A stretch of 38,343 bases of DNA from Mesorhizobium sp. GTDB taxonomy: Bacteria; Pseudomonadota; Alphaproteobacteria; Rhizobiales; Rhizobiaceae. The notes beneath the pieces are model-generated. The model ran no database searches, was not told the DNA's origin, and saw only the letters and a program-made list of their open reading frames with translations. Positions 32,033 to 38,343 of this stretch are shown one piece after another (position 1 is the first letter of the stretch; each line of letters begins with the position of its first letter). The stretch covers positions 1 through 38,343 of the forward strand of contig SAQG01000048.1 of the NCBI GenBank assembly GCA_004020315.1, given 5' to 3'. The translations under genes and the position numbers were made by a program.

Positions 32033-33376
32033 ATGGAAACGCATATCTCAACGACGCCCTTTGGGCGGCGGGCGGTGACGCTTGGCATGATTTCAAGCCA
32101 GGTGGCCGCAAAGGCAATGCCGGCGGACCTAACAGTCCACAAATGGCATGTCTTCCAGAACATCAAGGAAGCCCGAGGCGCCTTGGGCGCGACCGATCGC
32201 GCACTGGCCATACTTGACGCCCTGCTTTCGTTTCATCCGGACACCGTGCTCTATGGCGGTAGCGAGCTGATCGTCTGGCCCTCCAATGAGCAGTTGATCG
32301 GCCGCGCCAATGGCATGCCACCTTCGACGCTACGGCGGCACCTGGCTGTCTTGGTCGAATGTGGCTTGATCATCCGCAGGGACAGCCCCAACGGCAAACG
32401 CTACGCGCGGAAAGGGCAAGGGGGCGAGATCGAGCAAGCCTACGGCTTCGACATCTCGCCGATCCTGGCGCGCGCAGCGGAGCTCAAGGAGCTGGCGGAA
32501 GTCGTCCGAGCCGAGAAGAGGGCCTACCGGATCGTTAAGGAACGGCTAACCATATGCCGCCGCGACATCGTCAAGATGATAGACGCAGGCATTGAGGAAG
32601 GCGTTCCGGCAAATTGGGGCAGGGTCCAGCAAACCTATCAAGCCATCGTCGGCAAGATTCCCCGTACAGCGCCCCGCCGGGTCCTCGAAGCCATCGCTGC
32701 CGAGCTTGAGGACCTCTGGGCTGAAGTGCGTGAGGCATTGGAATCATTCGTAAAAACAAAAAATATGAGCGCCAATGAGTCTCATATCGAGCGCCACATA
32801 CAGAATTCAAAACCAGACTCTAAATCTGAATCTGAAAGAGGCTCAGGAGATAAGGATGAAGCGAGCGGCAGCGCTGCGGAAACCGACAATGTGCGGAGCC
32901 TGCCGAAGCGCGAGCTGCCGTTGGGAATCGTACTGGATGCCTGCCCGAACATGCTCTGGCTGGTGAAGGGCGGCGGCGGAATCCGCAACTGGCGTGAATT
33001 TCTGGCGGCGGCCGAGGTTGCCCGGCCGACGATGGGCATCAGCCCCAGCGCCTGGGAGGAAGCGCGAACGGCGTTGGGTGAGCAGCAGGCGGCGATCACC
33101 CTTGCTGCGATCTACCAGCGGCAGGACCAGATCAATAGCGCCGGCGGCTATTTGCGCAGCCTGACGGATCGGGCCAAGGCCGGAAAGTTCTCGGTCTGGC
33201 CGATGATCATGGCCTTGCTGCGGGCAAAGCTTGAGGCGTCGAAAGCCGCCGGCAATGGAGCTGAAGCAGCTGCCGTCGATCTGGAAACGGCGGGGAAGGT
33301 TGTTCGCACCGAATCGCGATTGGAAATTAGCGATGCGTTGCGGCGCAGCCTCGACAAGCCGGGGCGTGGATCGTGA
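32033..33376 (+). CDS. repC: Replication initiator RepC
   Basis: The 447-residue RepC is the initiator of repABC plasmids and acts on an origin inside its own gene. It starts METHISTTPFGRRAVTLGMI. The N-terminal winged-helix region contains KWHVFQNIKEARGALGATDR, IVWPSNEQLIGRANGMPPST and LRRHLAVLVECGLIIRRDSP. A variable, Ser/Glu-rich linker (about 250-290) matches the AT-rich origin region. The C-terminal domain has RELPLGIVLDACPNMLWLVK and SAGGYLRSLTDRAKAGKFSV. Length is normal. It is separated from repB by 199 bp holding the antisense RNA. Confidence 0.95.
   Translation: METHISTTPFGRRAVTLGMISSQVAAKAMPADLTVHKWHVFQNIKEARGALGATDRALAILDALLSFHPDTVLYGGSELIVWPSNEQLIGRANGMPPSTLRRHLAVLVECGLIIRRDSPNGKRYARKGQGGEIEQAYGFDISPILARAAELKELAEVVRAEKRAYRIVKERLTICRRDIVKMIDAGIEEGVPANWGRVQQTYQAIVGKIPRTAPRRVLEAIAAELEDLWAEVREALESFVKTKNMSANESHIERHIQNSKPDSKSESERGSGDKDEASGSAAETDNVRSLPKRELPLGIVLDACPNMLWLVKGGGGIRNWREFLAAAEVARPTMGISPSAWEEARTALGEQQAAITLAAIYQRQDQINSAGGYLRSLTDRAKAGKFSVWPMIMALLRAKLEASKAAGNGAEAAAVDLETAGKVVRTESRLEISDALRRSLDKPGRGS
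32745..32850. other. Probable replication origin (AT-rich tract inside repC)
   Basis: Within otherwise GC-rich repC, this stretch is strikingly AT-rich (for example CGTAAAAACAAAAAATATGA) and codes for the low-complexity linker. In studied repABC plasmids oriV maps to such a tract in repC. Confidence 0.6.
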
Positions 33377-33436
33377 TGAGGCGGCGGTTTTGATTCACAC
33401 CATGGCATGGGCGGTCGCTGCAGCGGGCACAGCACA
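33377..33436. other. Junction between intact repC and repC relic
   Basis: No gene. This short stretch joins the end of the functional repC to the start of a second repC tail. Confidence 0.4.
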
Positions 33437-33559
33437 TCAACCGCAGGCGGCTATCTGCGCTTGCTAACCGGTAAGGCGAAGGCAGGGGAGTTTTCGATCG
33501 GACCGATGCTTATGGCGGCGCACAAGGCCAACGGTGCGACAGCGGGGATGACAGGATGA
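33437..33559 (+). pseudogene. Relic of a second repC (C-terminal 40 codons)
   Basis: The frame STAGGYLRLLTGKAKAGEFS, then IGPMLMAAHKANGATAGMTG and a stop (33557-33559) parallels the intact RepC tail SAGGYLRSLTDRAKAGKFSV but is clearly diverged. It lacks any start. It must come from another repABC replicon or an old duplication, left after recombination at the repC end. Confidence 0.82.
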
Positions 33560-33879
33560 GCAAGGGGACGGTCTCAAGCGCGCGGCGGTTGATCTCGTTG
33601 GGATCTGCGGTACGATTTCCCGCGCTCTGTTGCTTTGGGTTATTGAGTTCGCGGCGGCGGCCGATCGGTGAGAAGCACCAAGAGGGCCGGATTGATGTAG
33701 AGGTTTTCCCGGCCGGCTTTCATCTTCTGGTCCTCAGATACACCGATACCCCCCTGTCGCACAGCCACGCGCTTCTTCCGGAGCCTCCGAGGCCGAATTC
33801 GTCATGCGGGATGGATCTGTGAGCCCGCGTACCGGCCGTTTCCGTTTGCGCAGCCAGTCATGCCGGCCAAGCCGGTGGC
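33560..33879. other. Stretch without a recognisable gene
   Basis: Short frames only. A minus-strand tail (ENLYINPALLVLLTDRPPPR, ending near 33640) looks protein-like but has no recognisable start. Confidence 0.4.
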
Positions 33880-34089
33880 TTATTCGTCGCCTACGAGACC
33901 ATCGAACGCCTCAAGCAGCGCATCGACAATCGCCTGGCCGAGCGCCTGTGCCGTCGCACCGATTTGGGCCTCGTTTCCGGTGCGGGCGGCGGTAGCGAGT
34001 TCCGAACCCTCATCCGTCAGGATCGCATTGGCCCGATCGATCGCCCATTGCGCGAAATCGTCCCGGCTGTCGATGATCCTGGTTTCCAT
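33880..34089 (-). CDS. Small hypothetical protein
   Basis: A 69-residue acidic, helical protein (METRIIDSRDDFAQWAIDRA ... TAQALGQAIVDALLEAFDGL). Its composition is natural, with an amphipathic pattern. I do not recognise a family. No strong ribosome site is visible before the ATG at 34089 (an in-frame TTG precedes it). It stands alone downstream of the repC relic. Confidence 0.45.
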   Translation of the reverse strand: METRIIDSRDDFAQWAIDRANAILTDEGSELATAARTGNEAQIGATAQALGQAIVDALLEAFDGLVGDE

Positions 34090-34092
34090 CAA

Positions 34093-34451
34093 TGCGCGCT
34101 CCCGTGTTTACGATTTGTTTGCCCAATTCGGGCTAGGGTTGGGACGCGCGATGGGTACTGCGTTCGCGCCATAACACTCCTCGCTCGTTGCAGCGAGGCC
34201 TGACTGAGCAAGCCGTTCCGCCTCGCCCGGTCGAGGCGGTTCTTGACGGATGAGGGCGCGCATTTCTTCCGCCGCGCCTTCCCGCCCGGATTTCCAAGTA
34301 TGGAATGGCACGGATAACTGATCGGATGAAGGGCCCTTCGCACCTGTCCCACCATTGACTTTCGACCATTCGTCGCCCCGGAAGGGACGCTGTCGTCTCA
34401 CGCGTGGTTTCGTGAAATTCGACCACCCGGGGATTGAATTTGAACTGGTGA
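34093..34451. other. Stretch without a firm gene
   Basis: A minus-strand frame (34108-34668) has some protein-like stretches (SDQLSVPFHTWKSGREGAAE), but it overlaps the vapB start on the other strand and lacks a recognisable domain. I do not call it. Confidence 0.4.
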
Positions 34452-34479
34452 GTAATACCTTGTGGAAATCTGGTATTAC
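34452..34479. promoter_or_regulatory. Operator-like inverted repeat before vapBC
   Basis: GTAATACC (34452-34459) and GGTATTAC (34472-34479) are perfect 8-bp arms with a 12-bp spacer, ending 12 bp before the antitoxin ATG. VapBC complexes usually repress through such a site. Confidence 0.65.
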
Positions 34480-34491
34480 CGAGGTGGCACC

Positions 34492-34725
34492 ATGACCACG
34501 ACAGTCACAGCCAAAGGACAGGTGACCATCCCAAAGCCGGTCCGCGATCTTCTCGGGATCGTTCCGGGCAGTAAGGTCGATTTCCGCCGCGCCGCCGATG
34601 GTAGCGTGGTGCTTGCACGCGCTGACAACAAGCAGCTCGTGAGCCGATTTGCGAAGTTGCGTGGCCATGCCGGCAAGGGGCTCGATACCGACGCGATCAT
34701 GGCGCTGACGCGCGGCGACGCGTGA
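34492..34725 (+). CDS. vapB: AbrB/MazE-type antitoxin (VapB)
   Basis: The 77-residue protein starts MTTTVTAKGQVTIPKPVRDL, the swapped-hairpin AbrB DNA-binding fold common in VapB antitoxins, followed by LGIVPGSKVDFRRAADGSVV and a C-terminal toxin-binding tail (LDTDAIMALTRGDA). The ATG at 34492 has a GAGGTGG site; an upstream ATG at 34462 lies inside the inverted repeat and is less likely. The stop overlaps the toxin start (GTGA). Confidence 0.88.
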   Translation: MTTTVTAKGQVTIPKPVRDLLGIVPGSKVDFRRAADGSVVLARADNKQLVSRFAKLRGHAGKGLDTDAIMALTRGDA

Positions 34726-35123
34726 CGCTCGTCGACACCAACATTCTGCTCGACCTCGTCACCGACGATCCGAAGTGGGCGGATTGGTCGATCGCTCAGC
34801 TTGAGGCAGCAAGCCTCGACGGACCGTTATCGATCAACGACGCGGTCTATGCCGAGCTTGCCGTACGATATGACCGCATCGAGGATCTCGACGCGTTTCT
34901 TGACGAAGCCGGTCTCGAAATCGCTGCGATGCCACGCGCTGCCCTGTTTCTCGCTGGAAAGGTGTTTACGCGGTACCGCAAGGCGGGCGGATCGCGCACC
35001 GGCGTGCTGCCCGACTTCTTCATCGGCGCCCATGCCGCCGTCAGCGGGCTGCCGCTGCTCACCCGTAATGCTGGCCGCTACCGCACCTATTTTCCATCAT
35101 TGAAACTGATCACACCGAATTAG
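34722..35123 (+). CDS. vapC: PIN-domain toxin (VapC)
   Basis: The 133-residue protein is an intact VapC ribonuclease, which cleaves specific RNAs when freed from VapB. The acidic active site is visible: Asp5 (LVDTNILLDLV), Glu45 (DAVYAELAVRY) and Asp98 (GVLPDFFIGAHAAV), with a typical TRNAGRYRTYFP ending. It begins at a GTG overlapping the vapB stop. This is the only toxin-antitoxin pair in the window with both genes undamaged, and so the likely working plasmid-addiction module. Confidence 0.9.
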   Translation: MTLVDTNILLDLVTDDPKWADWSIAQLEAASLDGPLSINDAVYAELAVRYDRIEDLDAFLDEAGLEIAAMPRAALFLAGKVFTRYRKAGGSRTGVLPDFFIGAHAAVSGLPLLTRNAGRYRTYFPSLKLITPN

Positions 35124-35231
35124 CTGAGCGGCTCGTCAGCCCAAGAACCATGATTTTGTGGTCGAGCAGGGCGGAGAGGGGATCGCCGTGGCGCACTCAC
35201 AATCGGCATCCGCAGCGCGAAGGGGATAGTT

Positions 35232-36401
35232 CTAAACGATGATTCTTGCTGCCCTTCCGAGCGTCCGTTCGGCGTCATTGTAATAGGTCGAGGCCTGCTG
35301 CACGGAGCGGTGCTGCGACTGCTGCATGGCTTCGGGCAGCGGAATGCCGCGGCGGGCGGTTTCGGTGAGATAGCCGGAGCGCAGGCCGTGGGCCGAGAAG
35401 GCTTGCGGATCGAGCCCGGCCTCAGCGATGCGCCGCTTCAGGATCAGATTGACGGCCTGCGGCGTCAGGGCGCGTTTTTCGAGATTGCCCCAGAGGTCGA
35501 TTGCGCGAAACACCGCGCCCTCGGTGATGCCAGCGCGCTCGAGCCAGTGTTTCAAGGCCAGCACCGGCCGGCCGACGAGCAGCACGAAAGCGTCGTTGTC
35601 GGCCTGAGTTGTCTTTGTCCGGCCGAGCCGGATGGACAGGCAGGGCAGTTTCTCGCCGTCGGGTGCCTTGGGATCGGCCGGCACCGGTTCTTGCTCGACC
35701 AGCTGCTCGACACGCAGAGCAGCAATCTCGCTGCGGCGGCGGCCGCCAGACGCGAAAGCTGTCAACAAAATGGCACGGTCGCGCACATCGACGAAACGGT
35801 TCCCGGCGCAGGCTGTCAGGAGGGCGGACAAAATATCGGCGGTGACCGCTTTTTTGCTCTTGCGGCCGCGCGGTCGGGCGCTGGCGCGCACGGCAAGCTT
35901 TACGGCGCTCTGCAGCCCCGGAGCGTTGAAGTTTCCTTTCAGTCCACGCCATTTGGTTAACGTCGACCAGCTCGACAGCCGCCTGCGAACCGTGCTGGGC
36001 GCGTGGGGACCGTCGACTCGCAGAAGCCCTGCCTCCTTAAGGGCGACCGTCACGTCGCCAGGCATGCCGTGCGCTGGATCGGTTTCGCGCCTAGCTCGAT
36101 CCCATAGATGGTGCGCGAGGAATTTTAGCAACAGCGCTTCCGGCGCGGGCCAGGGCAGAGGCTCGCCCGTGGACGCCTGGCACCAAGCCTCGAGGTAGCC
36201 AAGGTCGGAAGCGAGCGCCCGCAGTGAATTATCGCCGATGCCTTCTTTTGCCAGATGACGCAACGTGGCGACGTCGTCGTCGGTGAGCAATTCGGCCAGG
36301 AAATCACGCCGATCGAAGGGCAGCACCGAATCCAGCGCATCAAGCGCCTCAGCGCGGCGCAGTTTGGCGTCGGATGCGGGTTTTGGGAGCCGGCGGTCCA
36401 T
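35232..36401 (-). CDS. Tyrosine recombinase (site-specific integrase)
   Basis: The 389-residue protein is a complete tyrosine recombinase. It has an N-terminal core-binding domain (NSLRALASDLGYLEAWCQAS), the first arginine in TAFASGGRRRSEIAAL, the HxxR box in AHGLRSGYLTETARR, a histidine in QSQHRSVQQAS, and the nucleophile in TYYNDAERTLG near residues 373-374. It differs clearly from the broken recombinase at 27699. It is followed upstream (10 bp) by a hypothetical gene on the same strand, so the two form an operon whose promoter region contains a lox-like inverted repeat. It may resolve plasmid dimers (inference). Confidence 0.9.
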   Translation of the reverse strand: MDRRLPKPASDAKLRRAEALDALDSVLPFDRRDFLAELLTDDDVATLRHLAKEGIGDNSLRALASDLGYLEAWCQASTGEPLPWPAPEALLLKFLAHHLWDRARRETDPAHGMPGDVTVALKEAGLLRVDGPHAPSTVRRRLSSWSTLTKWRGLKGNFNAPGLQSAVKLAVRASARPRGRKSKKAVTADILSALLTACAGNRFVDVRDRAILLTAFASGGRRRSEIAALRVEQLVEQEPVPADPKAPDGEKLPCLSIRLGRTKTTQADNDAFVLLVGRPVLALKHWLERAGITEGAVFRAIDLWGNLEKRALTPQAVNLILKRRIAEAGLDPQAFSAHGLRSGYLTETARRGIPLPEAMQQSQHRSVQQASTYYNDAERTLGRAARIIV

Positions 36402-36411
36402 TGGTGCTCGC

Positions 36412-37506
36412 TTAAAACAGATACGGTTTGTCGGCCCAAGCGAGCAGGACGGCGGCGTCTGGGTCGGGCAGCCGCACCCGTCCCGCGCGCAACCCAGCGG
36501 CGATCGCGCGGCCGACGTTCGGATCGACCCAGTGCCCGTGCGTCATCAGAAAGAACCAGGCGAAGGGCAGGCCGATTTTTTGGTCTATCGCCTCGATGCG
36601 CTCCATCAGTCGATGCACGGAGACGCTGTCTTCCGCCAGCAGCTGTTCGCTGGGAAACCGCAGAGGTCGCGGGATAAAGCCGATCTCGCGCCGGCCACGA
36701 TGCTCAAGATCGTGAATGTCGAAGGCCCAATGATCAAAGATGCGGTGGTCGCAAGCACTCGACCGCTCCCAGTCGGCAAAAAAGCGGTTCTCGCGCGGCA
36801 CAAAATCGAACCAGTCGGGATTGGCTTCCAGGAACGGAATATCCCGCTTACTCTCGGAGCCGACCTCGTGAATGACACGGTTCTCGAGTTCCGGTCGGCG
36901 CGCCTCCCGCAGTTCGCGTTCGATGCGCGCCTGGCGCGCTAGAAAACTGCGCATGTGGACCAGGCCGCCGCCGGCGCGGCCGCGCAGCCAGTAGATGGGC
37001 CCGGCAAGCACGGGCGCGACCGCATCAGGCTCGCGCCGCACCCAGGACGGGTCCAAAAGATCGTCGGCGTTATAAGGGCGATAATCGGGATCGACCACCG
37101 GTCCGGCCAAAACCTCGATCTCGCGGCCGAGCGAGAGCTGGACAAAATCGGCGACGCCGAGGCCGGTGGGCGCGAAGGCGAAGACGCTGGCGCCGCGCCA
37201 TTCGGTGAACCGGAGATCGCCGCTTCGGTGTTGGTTCCAGAAGGCAGTGAGGTCGCCGCTCAGGTCGGCCAGCTCGCGCTCGACCCAGGCGCGATGGTCG
37301 CCAATGCGCGTGCCACTGGGGGACAAAACGGTGCGGGCGTCGCCGCGCCAGTAAAAATCGTCGATCGAGGCTGCGGTGAAATCAAAACCAGGAAAGGCGT
37401 TGGCGAGGGCAGGGGCGAGCTCGACGTCGGCCGACACCGGATCGAGGCTTTTCAGGACGGCTTGAACGGAAGCGGTGTCGGGCAGGCGGATCGGCTCTGC
37501 GGTCAT
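36412..37506 (-). CDS. Conserved hypothetical protein, rhizobial plasmid type
   Basis: The 364-residue protein starts MTAEPIRLPDTASVQAVLKS after an AGGGACG ribosome site; the frame is open to 37560 but the earlier start has no site. Notable stretches are FTEWRGASVFAFAPTGLGVA, PVLAGPIYWLRGRAGGGLVH and PFAWFFLMTHGHWVDPNVGR. I know of no function. It lies 10 bp ahead of the integrase gene on the same strand and is divergent from the RHE_PE00001-like gene. Its constant company with the integrase suggests a role in the same process. Confidence 0.75.
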   Translation of the reverse strand: MTAEPIRLPDTASVQAVLKSLDPVSADVELAPALANAFPGFDFTAASIDDFYWRGDARTVLSPSGTRIGDHRAWVERELADLSGDLTAFWNQHRSGDLRFTEWRGASVFAFAPTGLGVADFVQLSLGREIEVLAGPVVDPDYRPYNADDLLDPSWVRREPDAVAPVLAGPIYWLRGRAGGGLVHMRSFLARQARIERELREARRPELENRVIHEVGSESKRDIPFLEANPDWFDFVPRENRFFADWERSSACDHRIFDHWAFDIHDLEHRGRREIGFIPRPLRFPSEQLLAEDSVSVHRLMERIEAIDQKIGLPFAWFFLMTHGHWVDPNVGRAIAAGLRAGRVRLPDPDAAVLLAWADKPYLF

Positions 37507-37762
37507 AGTGGCGTCCCTTGCGCGCGAGGTCGTCCACGCAACCGGGACGAACCCATCCACTGAACCAGGCAGACGACAAGCGCCGAAACCCTACGGTTCC
37601 AGTCCTGTCCACCGATCCAGGGTGAGGATTTTCGCTGATTTGGGCGGCGAGATCAATCACTATCGATAAGAGGTCATTATCGATAGTGAAAAACGCGCCA
37701 GAGAAAATCCCCTGCAAGTCAACTTAACTGCCGGATAGCTTGACTAACGCGAATCAGCCATC
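37507..37762. other. Divergent intergenic region
   Basis: This 256-bp gap separates the leftward hypothetical/integrase operon from the rightward RHE_PE00001-like gene. It contains the 31-bp perfect inverted repeat at 37658-37688 and must hold both promoters. Confidence 0.5.
37658..37688. repeat. Lox-like perfect inverted repeat (12-bp arms, 7-bp spacer)
   Basis: CACTATCGATAA (37658-37669), spacer GAGGTCA (37670-37676), TTATCGATAGTG (37677-37688). Two exact 12-bp arms around an asymmetric 7-bp spacer is the layout of a tyrosine-recombinase core site. It lies upstream of an intact tyrosine recombinase operon. A repressor operator is the main alternative. Confidence 0.6.
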
Positions 37763-38343
37763 ATGAAAACAATGGCTTACACGCTCGAAAAACCGCCCCT
37801 GGAAATCCTAATCGGACCGGTTGCCCGCGCCACCGAAGCCTTGGCCCGCCTTGACGAGCGGCTGGCTCGCTCGCCGGTCCGCGACGGTTTTGTCGAGCGC
37901 CAGCACTTCGCCGACGCCGCCGCCGCGCTTTGGCTCGAGGGCGAGCTCGTCCATCTCGAAGACCTTGTCCTGCACGACGCCCATATGGACATCCGCACGC
38001 CGACCCACGAACTCACCCGGGCGCATGCCGTGCTGCGAACCCGCCGCCGGATTTTCTCGCAAAAGCCGGACTGGGCGCTCGGCCGGGAGGGTTTTTTGGC
38101 CCTGGCCGGCCGGGCTGGCGCCATGCCGGCGGTGGGACAAAAAGACCGGGAAGGGGAGGGGGCCGGAGCCAGCTCCGCTGAAGCCGATGTTCGGGACGAT
38201 GCTGAGGACGATCTTCTGGCTGAGGAGTTTGCCGAGATCGATGCTGTCTTGGCACGCTCATCAAAGATCCTCAGCGGCGCCGACGTGCCGGCGAGGACGC
38301 CGCGTTCGGACGAGCGGCCGGACCTGATCTACGATCTCGACTG
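37763..38343 (+). CDS. RHE_PE00001-like (DUF1612-type) protein, cut by the window end
   Basis: The frame from ATG 37763 runs open to the last base (193 codons, incomplete). It begins MKTMAYTLEKPPLEILIGPV and continues with RDGFVERQHFADAAAALWLE and GELVHLEDLVLHDAHMDIRT, the N-terminal pattern of the RHE_PE00001/DUF1612 family of rhizobial plasmids. These proteins carry a putative DNA-binding helix-turn-helix further on, not visible here. An acidic stretch (VRDDAEDDLLAEEFAEIDAV) follows. It is divergent from the integrase operon and probably shares the control region with the inverted repeat. Confidence 0.78.
   Translation, partial: MKTMAYTLEKPPLEILIGPVARATEALARLDERLARSPVRDGFVERQHFADAAAALWLEGELVHLEDLVLHDAHMDIRTPTHELTRAHAVLRTRRRIFSQKPDWALGREGFLALAGRAGAMPAVGQKDREGEGAGASSAEADVRDDAEDDLLAEEFAEIDAVLARSSKILSGADVPARTPRSDERPDLIYDLD

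Noticed and set aside
28800..34000. parS centromere near repABC
   Set aside because: I looked by eye for GTT-N4-GC-N4-AAC palindromes and found none. A computed motif scan could still find one.
14751..34479. Shared GGTATTAC/GTAATACC arms between the SHMT-leader palindrome and the vapBC operator
   Set aside because: Only eight bases, different spacing and unrelated genes. Probably coincidence.
1..38343. CRISPR arrays, tRNA or rRNA genes
   Set aside because: No regularly spaced repeats and no tRNA- or rRNA-like sequence were recognised.

Overview
This window looks like part of a symbiotic (pSym-type) plasmid of a rhizobial alphaproteobacterium. The main evidence is a complete repABC replication and partition operon with its counter-transcribed RNA locus (29.5-33.4 kb). 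Accessory genes typical of rhizobial plasmids surround it: ScpB-like, DUF1403, tyrosine recombinases and an RHE_PE00001-like gene. The left half also carries NifA-type activator sites and sigma-54 (-24/-12) promoters, and many broken insertion sequences.

Layout. 0-3.2 kb: an intact amidohydrolase, a stretch with no recognisable gene, and the Tat-signal stub of a lost transporter binding protein. 3.3-6.3 kb: remnants of IS21- and IS481-type elements next to one intact IS1380-family element with 4-bp CTAG target duplications. 6.4-7.5 kb: ATP-grasp ligase copy 1 with its own NifA/sigma-54 promoter. 7.5-13.3 kb: a graveyard holding a group II intron maturase tail, a broken integrase, purU and a D-amino-acid dehydrogenase gene broken by frameshifts, and IS110/IS1380 scraps. 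13.3-20.3 kb: a set of leftward genes encoding an SHMT-like PLP enzyme, a NodU/TobZ-type O-carbamoyltransferase, an alanine-racemase-family enzyme, an arginine deiminase and a 38-codon leader ORF. 20.3-21.3 kb: an IS110 scrap and the tail of an ornithine cyclodeaminase. 21.35-23.6 kb: a LysR regulator and ATP-grasp copy 2 with a duplicated NifA/sigma-54 promoter. 24-38 kb: the plasmid backbone, with three toxin-antitoxin loci (two damaged), two tyrosine recombinases (one damaged), repABC, a relic of a second repC, and a lox-like inverted repeat.

The most interesting unit is 6.4-23.6 kb. Two near-identical transcription units (ATP-grasp gene plus promoter plus activator site) lie as direct repeats about 16 kb apart and bracket the amino-acid-modifying genes. 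At least three transcription units (both ATP-grasp genes and the leader-ORF/arginine-deiminase unit) have a TGT-N10-ACA site upstream of a -24/-12 element. A fourth, the carbamoyltransferase, has a weaker version. I infer that this is a nodule-expressed (NifA/RpoN) pathway making a small modified amino acid or peptide. Arginine deiminase could supply citrulline and thus carbamoyl groups, the carbamoyltransferase could modify a hydroxyl such as that of serine, the racemase could set configuration, and the ATP-grasp enzyme could form an amide bond. No product is proven by the sequence.

All identifications come from reading motifs and family resemblance by eye. No database search was run.
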